DNA of 38,198 nt from Verrucomicrobiota bacterium (GTDB lineage: Bacteria; Verrucomicrobiota; Verrucomicrobiia; Verrucomicrobiales; Akkermansiaceae), in assembly GCA_026397725.1 (NCBI GenBank), contig JAPLUI010000229.1, forward strand, positions 1 through 38,198, written 5' to 3'. Shown in pieces: positions 25,001 to 32,402 of the stretch. The notes below the pieces were generated by a model. The model worked only from the letters and a program-made list of their open reading frames with translations. It had not been told where the DNA came from and did no database searches. A program made the position numbers and the translations under genes. Within the stretch, counting starts at the first letter, position 1; every line of letters starts with the position of its first letter.

Positions 25001-25696
25001 AATGGGAATCTGACTTCGGACGGTGCCAAGACTCTCGTCTATAACCTCGATAACCAACTCGTGGCGGCGACCAACGCAGGCATCGCGTCCACCTATGAAT
25101 TCGATGCCGTCGGCCGCCGCATCAAGAAGAATGTGGACGGCACGGCGCTTGGTTTTGTTTATGACGGCGACCGGATCATCGGCGAATATGACGGGGACGG
25201 CGCTGAGCTACGGCGTTACGTCAACGGAGCAGGGATTGACGAGCGTCTGGTCCTGGAATCCGGCGGCAATCGGCAGTATTTCCATTTTGACGCGCTGGCC
25301 AGCGTTCGCAACTTGTCAGATTCTAGCGGGGCAAGTGTGGCGGGATATGAGTATGACGTTTTCGGAACTCCAAGCCCAACGCCCGCGTTAGGTAGTAGTG
25401 TAGCTCTTTTCACAGGACGGGAGTTTGATGGAGAGACAGGAATGTATCACTACAGGGCAAGGAGCTATTCGCCAGGAGCGGCAAGGTTCACGCAATCGGA
25501 TCCTGTAGGAATGATGGGCGGCGTGAACCTGTATGCATACTGCGGCAACAGTTCTGTGAGTTTTCGTGATCCTTATGGCTTATCGAAGGAGGGTGGCGAT
25601 GACCCCGGCGAGGATCCTTTGCACGACTTGGCAATGGATCTCCTCGACATGGCTGATATGGGCGACCTTGCCGACTTTTGGGATCAGGGAACATAG
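22064..25696 (+). CDS. RHS/YD-repeat secreted protein, interrupted by in-frame TAG
   Basis: From the ATG at 22064 (a GGAGAA sequence about 8 bases upstream supports it), 1210 residues. A signal-like segment (YAALLLCILYAPSLRGEAS) is followed by an acidic Gly/Glu-rich spacer and a DUF6531-like start (INLTNGNFDFVERDLYIPSN). More than 25 YD repeats follow (the pattern 'YDxxGNLxxxTDPxGxxTxYxYDxxxRL'). The RHS core ends with YDVFGTPSP, GREFDGETGMYHYRARSYSP and the conserved 'DPYGLS' just before the tip. RHS repeats fold into a hollow beta-cocoon that often holds a C-terminal toxin; here the tip is instead a repeated helix-like segment. The stop at 25694-25696 is a TAG in the tip, where the next repeat copy has AAG (Lys). 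The same frame then stays open to 26101. Confidence 0.88.
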   Translation: MRNRPQYPSARIPLYAALLLCILYAPSLRGEASCWNDSRLRQTPGGGGDTDDPTGKGPKGDPGEGEGGEEGEGGDGGDDPATTEDDINLTNGNFDFVERDLYIPSNERLKITRTYNSQDLYDGPFGWGWSHTFDQCIVPRVAWNIVEDIFVFMAPSGPVPQLSLAIDPGIIVRRSNGSLTRFTPNPASYWRYAPPPGCHDELTILLKWDLWADVMVNLSSKRGEVWYFNWSSGRPTAMSLKNQFVFLENDTTGRLDKVQESRTGRELVFTYGANNKITQILDPANRILRYAYDSANNLVGFTDPLGNTTSYTYDDKHRLLTVTTPNGAQWLSNTYDSKSRVVSQTYAGGTKTISYGGTADTPTARVTDRNGHVTDYTMTAKGLPTRIEWERYPGTDVRVLEAVCKTYDADHNRTSETDPLGRTTRYEYDGMGNLLKVIPPTDEAGNPDKFATRSTYTANFNQISSITDAKGQVTRFEYDGIGRLTRTIPPSDNPAQPHKFATTYSYPGTFFWGPRDMTSSVDALGNTTTYEYDRFGYVSRIQYPAVNGQVAERTMVYDTIGNLLRSTDPNGNTTLFTYDLGKHVTSITDALGNVTRFSYNSIGKRTSITNALGKVTSYGYDNYGKLLTVTDPLDNTTTYTYDAEGNRLTTTDPEDNVTTNTYNQFDRLASTADAMGHKTGYLYNGDLLFRIGDAKNNYTHYYYDARKRLERTKYPDDSYEQFTYDAVGNLASKRTRSGDTVQYTYDELNRLTRKTYPDTTEVANEYDVLGRLTRATNVNGILEYAYDTRGRVTGSVQNGKTVGYEYDAAGNRSKLIYPDATFITYTYDELNRLQRIRDGDGADVAVFSYDALGRRSQLDLANGTRAAYAYDNANRLLNLANTKVSDNSVLSSFGYNYDRSGNRRTMTTPQGTHGYAYDKTYQLTAVDYPDGSPFPDTTYTYDALGNRTTVVTTNGTESYEVNNLNQYKSVGSQNYTYDGNGNLTSDGAKTLVYNLDNQLVAATNAGIASTYEFDAVGRRIKKNVDGTALGFVYDGDRIIGEYDGDGAELRRYVNGAGIDERLVLESGGNRQYFHFDALASVRNLSDSSGASVAGYEYDVFGTPSPTPALGSSVALFTGREFDGETGMYHYRARSYSPGAARFTQSDPVGMMGGVNLYAYCGNSSVSFRDPYGLSKEGGDDPGEDPLHDLAMDLLDMADMGDLADFWDQGT

Positions 25697-25975
25697 GAAC
25701 TAGGCCGCCTTCTGGCGACAGGAGAAATGACGTCTCCTGATACATGGCATGATCTTGGAATGAGCGGCTTGAAGGCAATCGGTGCGGGCGGAGTCGCTGA
25801 CTTCTGGGATCGGGGGACCAAGGAACTTGGAAGATTGTTGGCGACGGGTGAAATGACTTCACCTCAAACATGGCACGACCTTGGGATGAGCGGCCTCAGG
25901 GCTCTTGACAAGGGTAAACTCGCAGAAAGATGGGATTCCCTCACGAAGGATATCGGAAGAATAATATTCGCTCCA
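25622..25975 (+). repeat. C-terminal 42-residue (126-bp) tandem repeats of the RHS tip
   Basis: Three direct units start at 25622, 25748 and 25874, each beginning with HDL. They carry the shared pattern HDLGMSGL-x-DFWDRGTKELG and LLATGEMTSP-x-TW. Unit 1 is divergent at its start, unit 2 is the consensus and unit 3 is degenerate at its end. Units 1 and 2 are closely alike at DNA level around the TAG site (GGAACATAGGAACT against GGGACCAAGGAACT). Confidence 0.88.
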
Positions 25976-26101
25976 CGTCCCAGTCCAGGCACGCCTGTTT
26001 ATCTACCGATTCGCAGGAATGAGACTATGCCGAATCGTGAGCATGAAGTAACAGGTCGTCGCGACTGGCTGCGTATCCGTGGGGACCTAGCGGAGCGATG
26101 A
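25697..26101 (+). pseudogene. Read-on of RHS tip after TAG (relic or read-through extension)
   Basis: In the same frame as the RHS gene and with no further stop until 26099-26101, this encodes ELGRLLATGEMTSPDTW, then two more repeat units and a Pro/Arg-rich tail (APRPSPGTPVYLPIRR). One stop-codon change (AAG to TAG) separates it from a protein of about 1345 residues. An internal ATG at 25727 could in principle start a separate 124-residue peptide, but the repeat phase shows that this is the original C-terminus. Confidence 0.75.
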
Positions 26102-26132
26102 GGTGTGCCAAAAGAAAGACAATCAAGAGTAT

Positions 26133-29030
26133 ATGAACAAGATCGACAGAACAAGAGAGCACCAAGCTTGGGCAATATACGTGTCCTTGCTAGTCTTGCT
26201 AGCTGCTAGCAGTCCTATTGCCGAAGGAAGGACTCTATCCATCGGCCAGCACTCCATCGGCAGCCATGGGACCATCACGGTGCCGGTTTTTGTGTCCGAC
26301 GCCGCCGAGCTTGCGGGCGCGGACATCACGCTCCGCTTCAATCCGGGCATCCTCACCGCCGTATCCGCTGCGCCGACGCCGCTGTCGACGGGCCATCACA
26401 TGGAATACAACGCGACAGTTCCCGGAGAGATCCGTGTTTCGATAGCCAAATCCACGGGCCTGGTTTCAGGCAGTGGCGCCCTGGTGGATGTGGTTTTCGA
26501 CGTGGCCATCCAGGCGCAGATCGGCCAAAACATCCCGCTGACATTGGCGGTCGCGAACGTTTATGATGAGCAGGGGAAATTGGTTCCAGCAGCTTCGAGC
26601 GACGGCGCTTTCCTAGTGGAAGACACCAACGCGAACGGCTTGCCGGATTTCTGGGATCAGCGCATTGTCGATGCCGATCCAAGCGACTCGATTCGCTCGC
26701 TCGCCGATGTGCGCGCGGAAGATGACTTCGACGGTGACGGCTTCTCTAACCAAGTGGAGTATCTGCACGGTACCGACCCCTTGACGGTTGATCTGGCAGC
26801 CGCCATCGCCAGCCATCCGGCTTCCGTCACGATTGAAGGCGGGACCACCACCACCCTCAGTGTCGTCGCTTCCGGCACGGCGCCCCTGACCTATCAATGG
26901 TATCAAGGAACGTCGGGCACGACGACGACCCCCGTGGGCACCAACTCGGACTCCTTCATCCCCCCTCCGCTATTTGCCAACGCCAGTTACTGGGTCAAGG
27001 TCACCAATGCCTCCAATCCAAGCGGGGCCAACTCCAATACCGCGATAGTCACCATCACCATACCCGTGAGTTCGGCCAAGGACATCCTGGCATTCAGCCT
27101 ACCGGACCTGCCGCCCGCCACGATCTCCGGCACCAACATCACCCTGACCGTGCGAAATGGCACGGATGTGACAGCGCTCGCGCCCACCTACACCTTGTCC
27201 TTGTGGGCGACCTGTGACCATCGGTCCGGCACTGCGTATGATTTTACCAATCCCGTAACATACACGGTCCTCGCGTCGGATCTAACCACCAAGGCTTATA
27301 CCGTGACGGTTGTCGTGGCAACGCTGCCTCCTGTGGCCAACGGTCTCGCTCTGTGGCTGGATGCCGGCGCGTCCGGCACGCTGACGCTGGACGGTAACAC
27401 CGTCACCGCATGGTACGACCAGATGCTCAGCGGCACCCGGATGACGGTTGGCGGCGGAGCGCCGACGCTGGTGGCGTCCGACATCGGCGGTCTTCCCAGC
27501 GTGTATTTCAACACCTCGTCTTGGATGGCTGACGGCGTGAATCGCTCCGCAGGACCGGTGACGATCTTCTACGTCTCGCGCGAGACGGGTGCTGCCAACG
27601 GGCGCGTGCTGAGTTCTAATGCCAACAACTGGTTGATGGGCTACCACGGCGGCCAGCGGAACAGGTTCTACTTCGAGGGGTGGGTCATGGAAGCCGGCGT
27701 CGAATCTGACACCAATCCGCATCTTTACGCGGCGACCATCCCCGGCTCCGGACAAGCCTCCACGGTGTGGGGGGAAGGAAATGAGTTGACGTCGAGCACG
27801 ACCGGAACCCAAGGCCCGAACAGCCTTCGGTTGAACGGTTGCCCTTGGGCTGAACTATCCGATTGCTACATCTCGGAAGTGCTGGTCTACAACCGGGTGC
27901 TCTCGGGTGCCGAGTTGAATGTGGTCGGCAGCTACCTCGCGTTGAAGTATGGCCTAGCCACGGCGTATCTTTCTTCAGCATCTGATATTATCACCTTCGG
28001 ACTCCCGGACAATCCCGGCGTCATCAACAAGGCTGCGAAGACGATTACCCTAACCGTTCCGTATGGCACGGATTTGACCGCCCTCGCGCCCACCTTCACG
28101 CTGTCCGCTGGGGCGACCTGCGATCGTGTTTCCGGCACCGCGTATGATTTCACCAACCCGGTGGCATACACCGTCACCGCACCGGATCTAACCACCAAGG
28201 TCTATACCGTGACGGTCACCGACAGCGGCCATGCCCGTTTGGTGCTGACCCGCCCAGGCGGTGCCGATGCCGACAAGGTGCTGGCGCAGGTCTATCTGGA
28301 CGACGTGCCTGCCGGACAGGAGGGATTGTCATTCAGGGTGGACTACCCCGCCTCCATCTTGCGCATCACCGGCGCGGCCTCGCTGACCATTCCGCCGGGT
28401 GGAGTGCCCGCAGGCACCACTCCGCAATGGGATGTGGCTCCGGGCAGTGATTACACGAATCAGACGGGCAGCGTTTCCTTTGCCGCCATGTGGGGTTCCT
28501 CCCACTCCTTCACCAACGGCCAGGCAGTGGCCAACATCGTCTTCGAGGTTCGAGCCGCCAATACCAGTCAGGTCCATTTCCCGCTGGAATTGACAGCCAC
28601 CGAAGTCACCCCCTACAACACGAACGGCCCGTCCACACCGCTTGCAGTGACCGGGCAGGTCGTCACCTTCACCCGCAGCTACGCCGACTGGGCGCTGGCC
28701 ACCCTCGGCAATGCGGACGCCGATCCGGATGCCGACGCCGATGCCGACGGGCAGATCAATGGGCTTGAATTCGCCGCCTCAACCAATCCCGAGGATGCGC
28801 AGTCCCGTCTGCAAACCACCGCAATGGGTCTGACCCCAGCGGGCTTCACCCTTCGCTGGTTGGCCGTGTATGGGGAGAGCTATCGCGTGCGCTGGAGTGA
28901 CGATCTAACGAACTGGAATGACCTGACCACAGCGCCATTCTTGGGAGCGGGTGCGGAAGTTGAGATCACCGATCCCGCGCCGTCTGCTGTAAACAGATTC
29001 TACCGTGTGGAAGTCATTTCCGATCACTGA
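26133..29030 (+). CDS. Secreted multidomain protein with two cohesin-like domains
   Basis: About 965 residues from the ATG at 26133 (MNKIDRTREH), with a signal peptide (AIYVSLLVLLAASSPIAEG). Cohesin-like domain 1 lies at about 34-165: RTLSIGQHSIGSHGTITVPV, ADITLRFNPGIL, GEIRVSIAKSTGLVSGSG, ALVDVVFDV. This is the strand pattern of cohesin folds. A calcium-binding-type Asp/Asn-rich stretch follows (DTNANGLPDFWD, DDFDGDGFSNQVEYLHGTDP, about 170-220). An Ig domain lies at about 227-309. Two DUF5018-like repeats (about 312-396 and 611-697) flank a LamG domain (about 399-609). Cohesin-like domain 2 is at about 699-846 (VLAQVYLDDVPAGQEGLSFRVDYP, SVSFAAMW, AVANIVFEV). Next come a DADPDADADADGQ loop and a C-terminal beta domain ending in YRVEVISDH. 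No anchor is seen. It could be the scaffold for the dockerin protein upstream. Confidence 0.85.
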   Translation: MNKIDRTREHQAWAIYVSLLVLLAASSPIAEGRTLSIGQHSIGSHGTITVPVFVSDAAELAGADITLRFNPGILTAVSAAPTPLSTGHHMEYNATVPGEIRVSIAKSTGLVSGSGALVDVVFDVAIQAQIGQNIPLTLAVANVYDEQGKLVPAASSDGAFLVEDTNANGLPDFWDQRIVDADPSDSIRSLADVRAEDDFDGDGFSNQVEYLHGTDPLTVDLAAAIASHPASVTIEGGTTTTLSVVASGTAPLTYQWYQGTSGTTTTPVGTNSDSFIPPPLFANASYWVKVTNASNPSGANSNTAIVTITIPVSSAKDILAFSLPDLPPATISGTNITLTVRNGTDVTALAPTYTLSLWATCDHRSGTAYDFTNPVTYTVLASDLTTKAYTVTVVVATLPPVANGLALWLDAGASGTLTLDGNTVTAWYDQMLSGTRMTVGGGAPTLVASDIGGLPSVYFNTSSWMADGVNRSAGPVTIFYVSRETGAANGRVLSSNANNWLMGYHGGQRNRFYFEGWVMEAGVESDTNPHLYAATIPGSGQASTVWGEGNELTSSTTGTQGPNSLRLNGCPWAELSDCYISEVLVYNRVLSGAELNVVGSYLALKYGLATAYLSSASDIITFGLPDNPGVINKAAKTITLTVPYGTDLTALAPTFTLSAGATCDRVSGTAYDFTNPVAYTVTAPDLTTKVYTVTVTDSGHARLVLTRPGGADADKVLAQVYLDDVPAGQEGLSFRVDYPASILRITGAASLTIPPGGVPAGTTPQWDVAPGSDYTNQTGSVSFAAMWGSSHSFTNGQAVANIVFEVRAANTSQVHFPLELTATEVTPYNTNGPSTPLAVTGQVVTFTRSYADWALATLGNADADPDADADADGQINGLEFAASTNPEDAQSRLQTTAMGLTPAGFTLRWLAVYGESYRVRWSDDLTNWNDLTTAPFLGAGAEVEITDPAPSAVNRFYRVEVISDH

Positions 29031-29109
29031 ACCGGAAACCATGCTCGTTCTTCTGCACGCAATGGTGGAATGGTCCACGGGAGCCGCCGGTAGCAAGCAA
29101 ACCAATCAC

Positions 29110-30162
29110 ATGAAACAACTCATTACCACCATCAGCACGCTGGCCTTTGCCACCTCGCTATCGCTCGCACAAAACAAGCCGTCCGACCCGGGCATGCCGC
29201 AGCCGCAGCCGCCGATGCCCGCGCAGCCGCCGCAACCCGAGGACTTCTTCAAGAAGCTCGACACCAACACCGACGGCTCGCTGAGCCTCGACGAATTCAA
29301 GGCCGGCGCGCCGGGCAACTTGGCGCCCGCCAAAGTCGCGGAAGCCTTCAAGAATCTGGACAAAAACGGCGACGGCAAGGTAACGCCTGATGAAATCATG
29401 CCGCCTCGCCAGCCGCAAGGATCCGGTACACCCGGCGGTCCTGCCAGCCCTAACAATCCGCAGTCCCGGAATCCAGAGGACTTCTTCAGGAAGCTCGACA
29501 CGAACACCGACGACTCGCTGAGCCTGGATGAATTCAAGGCCGTCATGCCGGGCCAGCAGGATGCCGCCAAGGCGGAGGAATACTTCAACAAGATGGACAA
29601 CAACGGCGATGGCAAGTTGAGTCTTGAGGAATTCATGCCACCCCGCCCGCCGCAAGGCCCCGGCGCACCTGGCGCTCCTGGCGACCCTGGCAAGCCGCAG
29701 TTCCTGAATCCAGATGACTACTTCAAGAAGCTCGACGCAAACTCCGACGGCTCACTGAGCCTCGACGAATTCAAGGCAAGCGTGTCGGACAGCTTCAACA
29801 AGCTGGGCAGGAACGGCGACGGCAAACTTACCCCTGATGAATTCATGCCGCCCCGCCAGCCGCAAGGCCCCGGGGCACCCGGCGCTCCGGTCATCCCGGG
29901 CACGCCGCAGCAACCGAAACCCGAGGACGACTTCAAGAAGCTCGACACGAACTCCGACGGCTCGCTGAGCCTCGACGAATTCAAGGCCGGCGTGCCGGAC
30001 AACTTGGATCCCGCCGTGACTGGGAATACTTTCAAGAATCTGGACCAGAACGGCGACGGCAAGGTGACGCTTGAGGAATTCATGCCGCCCCGCCCGCCGG
30101 TAGGCACCGGCAAGTCCGTCGTTCCCGCCGACCCCGACAAGCCGCAGTTCAAGAAGAAATAG
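29110..30162 (+). CDS. Secreted protein with eight EF-hand loops
   Basis: 350 residues from the ATG at 29110 (MKQLITTISTLAFATSLSLAQ, a clear signal peptide). Four tandem modules, starting near 29239, 29476, 29713 and 29923, each hold a pair of EF-hands: an odd loop such as DTNTDGSLSLDE and an even loop such as DKNGDGKVTPDE. Each module ends with a MPPR(Q/P)P and Gly/Pro-rich linker. Loop 3 has Asp for the usual Gly at position 6, and loop 6 begins with Gly instead of Asp and may not bind. Module 3 is shorter by about 10 residues. Calcium binding is expected from the motif. It is the last gene of the plus-strand run, 79 bases after the cohesin gene. It may tune or supply calcium at the surface, where dockerin-cohesin binding needs it (inference). 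Confidence 0.87.
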   Translation: MKQLITTISTLAFATSLSLAQNKPSDPGMPQPQPPMPAQPPQPEDFFKKLDTNTDGSLSLDEFKAGAPGNLAPAKVAEAFKNLDKNGDGKVTPDEIMPPRQPQGSGTPGGPASPNNPQSRNPEDFFRKLDTNTDDSLSLDEFKAVMPGQQDAAKAEEYFNKMDNNGDGKLSLEEFMPPRPPQGPGAPGAPGDPGKPQFLNPDDYFKKLDANSDGSLSLDEFKASVSDSFNKLGRNGDGKLTPDEFMPPRQPQGPGAPGAPVIPGTPQQPKPEDDFKKLDTNSDGSLSLDEFKAGVPDNLDPAVTGNTFKNLDQNGDGKVTLEEFMPPRPPVGTGKSVVPADPDKPQFKKK

Positions 30163-30534
30163 GTGTTTTGGATTTCGGTGATATGGGGTCAAGGATCCCC
30201 TACCCAAGGCGGTGCGGTCTGCTAGGCTCGGGCATGTCTTTTGCAAAATCACCCCCTGAGACAGAGACGTCCCGCATGAAGTGATTTCGCCGCTAACACG
30301 CGTTTCGTGGAAGTCTAGATGTCCACGGCTGGCACCAGCGCAGCGACCTGCGGCTCTTGCAACGCAATGATCCCTTTGGCGTGAACCACTGGGTCGGCGG
30401 CGCGGTCGGCGTGGTGCATGACGAAAACTGCGGCGTGCCGAAATCTTCCTCGTTGATTGGTGTATTCTCTATGAGTTCTTTGAGCGCTCTCAATTGAGCG
30501 GGTGTCAGATCGGTTTGCTTGTTCTTCGGCTAGG
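30163..30534. other. Intergenic region between EF-hand gene and cupin gene
   Basis: No clear gene. On the minus strand a stretch near 30430-30530 reads LTPAQLRALKELIENTPINE in an open frame, which looks protein-like, but it soon becomes Arg/Ser-rich and shadow-like. It could be a fragment of an unidentified gene. No convincing terminator T-run is seen after the EF-hand gene. Confidence 0.45.
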
Positions 30535-30921
30535 TTAGCCTTTCACCTTCTCAATCATATGGTTGATGACATGGCTGTGCTCGCGCTGAGGGCTGAACAT
30601 GATGATCTCCGCGTCTGCGTTGACCTTTACATTGTGCCCAGGTGGCCAGTAAAAGAGATCATTGGCGTTGACAGTCTCCTGTGCGCCGTTCGCATCCGTC
30701 GTGGTGAGTTGACCGCGCAAGACGAAACCCCAGTGTGGGCACTGGCACAAATCGCCATCCAGTCCCTGGAACAACGGGGTGGTATCGACGCCCGCCGAGA
30801 GACTGAAGTATTCGCCACTGATCTTGCCTAATCCAGTGGCGTCGCCGAACTCCGTTCGCTGACGAATCACGGCACCTGGAATCTCCATCTTAATGTCTAC
30901 GTCCTCTTTGGCTATTCGCAT
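30535..30921 (-). CDS. Small cupin-domain protein
   Basis: A 128-residue single-domain cupin. The beta-barrel motif region includes CPHWGFVLRGQLTTTDANG (the first cupin box with His) and NDLFYWPPGHNVKVNADAEI (the second box). The C-terminus carries a His-rich FSPQREHSHVINHMIE. Cupins of this size bind a metal or small ligand and serve as isomerases, dioxygenases or sensors, so the substrate cannot be assigned. It stands alone, facing the plus-strand secreted genes. Codon use looks ordinary and the frame is intact. Confidence 0.8.
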   Translation of the reverse strand: MRIAKEDVDIKMEIPGAVIRQRTEFGDATGLGKISGEYFSLSAGVDTTPLFQGLDGDLCQCPHWGFVLRGQLTTTDANGAQETVNANDLFYWPPGHNVKVNADAEIIMFSPQREHSHVINHMIEKVKG

Positions 30922-31101
30922 GTTGGCTTCTCCTTTGTGTCTGTGGATGCTGTAAGTTTGGTGGTCTGTCTATCGCCGCATCCGTCTTAAGCGATAGCCG
31001 CCCAACGTTTTAAATCCACCGATGACCGGCAGTTGAACTGTGGTTGCGGTTGTATGGCTGATCGGACATTCGGTGCGATGGCATGTGCTGCGGGCGTTGT
31101 G

Positions 31102-31892
31102 TTAGTCGATGTCATGGAATCGGAGCTTGTCGCCATCGGGGGCCATAAGGTTTTTCAAGGGCACGCCTTTGGGCCACCGCACTTTCGGTACGGTGTCAAT
31201 CCGGTCGGCAAACTGAATCATTAACGAGCCTGGGACCACGGGTTCTGGCCTGCCCAGCGAAATCTTGTGAGTGATGACCTTTTCTTCGCGCCCAATCTCG
31301 CCGATTGCTGGCCGGGTGGCAAGGGGAAAGTGGGTTTGGGCGGCATTTTTCCACTCCTGGTTCGGTTCGCCCACACCACTGCCACCGCAGCGCCTCCAAC
31401 TGCTCGCGCAGGCTGGTTTGGGCTTCCCCCGTGCTGCTCCAGCTCGCCCTCACTCCGTTCCGCCGCAGCAGGCAGTGCGGGTATTGCGCCTGCCGCGGCA
31501 GCGGCATGAAGAGGATGCGTTCCTCGGGCCAACCGGTTTCAGCGGCGACGGCAAACACCTGGGCTGCTAGGAAACCCGGCTCGTCGCACGGCGGGGTTTT
31601 TTTCCGCCCAGGTCTCCCATCGTCTCAACCTGCGCCGCCTCAAGTTCCCGGCTTTGTTCCTCCAGTCGCTTGAATGCGGTCTGGAAATCGGCGGGTGTGA
31701 GGCCGCTGCAGAAGATGAGGAGAGAAGACCGCAGATCGAGGATTGTGGATCGTAGATGGAAGATAAGAACTGCGCCAGCGCTCTTCATCCACGATCTGCT
31801 ATCCACGATCTCGCAGTTGGCATCTCACCCTTCACCAGCGGGTTGCCGGTGCGGAGGATCACGTCGTAGCTGGCGAGCGAGAGCGGGCGCAT
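31102..31892 (-). pseudogene. Degraded phage-like gene(s), split by a repeat and frameshifts
   Basis: On the minus strand an ATG at 31892 begins MRPLSLASYDVILRTGNPLV then KGEMPTA, and is interrupted by the 96-bp palindromic repeat. It resumes as GLTPADFQTAFKRLEEQSRE with LEAAQVETMGDLGGKK, where a run of seven A (about 31603) shifts the frame. With one more A it would continue as TPPCDEPGFLAAQVFAVAAE and TGWPEERILFMPLPRQAQYP. A further frame, possibly a second gene, ends as KISLGRPEPVVPGSLMIQFA and VRWPKGVPLKNLMAPDGDKL (stop at 31102). The segments look coding, but no family name is certain. Location next to phage-tail-like remnants and an integrase suggests a decayed phage or tail-like element. 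Confidence 0.55.
31701..31796. repeat. 96-bp palindromic interspersed repeat, copy 1
   Basis: Starts GGCCGCTGCAGAAGATGAGG and contains GATTGTGGATCGT and, after a spacer with GCGCCAGCGC, CATCCACGATC, which form a hairpin. It interrupts the degraded phage-like gene. It differs from copy 2 at only a few bases. Confidence 0.85.
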
Positions 31893-31897
31893 GGCGT

Positions 31898-31993
31898 GGC
31901 CGCTGCGGAAGATGAGGAGAGAAGATCGCAGATCGAGGATTGTGGATCGTAGATGGAAGAAAAGAACTGCGCCAGCGCTCTTCATCCACGATC
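31898..31993. repeat. 96-bp palindromic interspersed repeat, copy 2
   Basis: Same sequence as copy 1 with three substitutions, lying just ahead of the start of the degraded phage-like gene on the minus strand. Its hairpin is more complete: GATTGTGGATCGT pairs with ACGATCCACAATC, which runs a few bases past the shared 96-bp end. Confidence 0.85.
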
Positions 31994-32202
31994 CACAATC
32001 TGCTATTGGGTTTGATCAGAAGGCAGCAAAGGAAGCGAAGTATTTGGATTCAATCTCAAGCACAACAGAACGCAAGGAACGCAAAAGAGAGTCATTTATG
32101 GAAATTCATGCACTCACCCTCGAGGTGAGTTCTTTCTGCGTTCTCTTGCGGCTCTACTCATCCGCGCTTTCAGGTTGGAGACTTGGCGGCGGGACGCCGC
32201 CA

Positions 32203-32400
32203 TCACGGCCTGCCGCGAGACGCGACAGCCACGATTTCGCCGCTCTTGTCCAGCACGTTCTTCTCCTGATTCGAGTAGTCGAAGGAGATGTCGGTGATGA
32301 GGATTCCCGTCTCGTCGTTGGTGATGCCCCAGTTGCCAGTTGTGCCAAGGAAATGGTTGTGTTTTTCGAAAGTCGAAATGTAGTGCCTAACGACAAAAGA
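32203..32400 (-). pseudogene. Phage structural-protein-like fragment
   Basis: The minus frame reads HYISTFEKHNHFLGTTGNWG, ITNDETGILITDISFDYSNQ and EKNVLDKSGEIVAVASRGRP, and stops at 32203. The 'GxxxDETGxLxxxxSxDYSxxEKxVLxKSGE' flow is like C-terminal parts of phage-tail or virion proteins in this bacterial group (from memory; no search run). The N-terminal part is missing; the frame merges with the start of the integrase remnant at about 32400. A deletion junction probably lies there. Confidence 0.5.
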
Positions 32401-32402
32401 TT

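Noticed and set aside
22900..25500. Regular repeated DNA that could be taken for a CRISPR or satellite array
   Set aside because: It is the coding sequence of YD repeats, with varied DNA and a continuous frame; no CRISPR-like equal repeats and spacers exist in the window.
25576..26101. RHS C-terminal toxin with downstream immunity gene
   Set aside because: The tip is a repeated helical-type segment with no toxin motif, and the next gene is a secreted cohesin protein rather than a small immunity protein.
30293..30493. Possible 66-codon minus-strand gene
   Set aside because: The first part looks protein-like, but the rest is Arg/Ser/Pro-rich and shadow-like, and no family is recognised.
31701..31993. 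Insertion sequence
   Set aside because: The repeat is only 96 bp and encodes no transposase; it is treated as a palindromic interspersed repeat.
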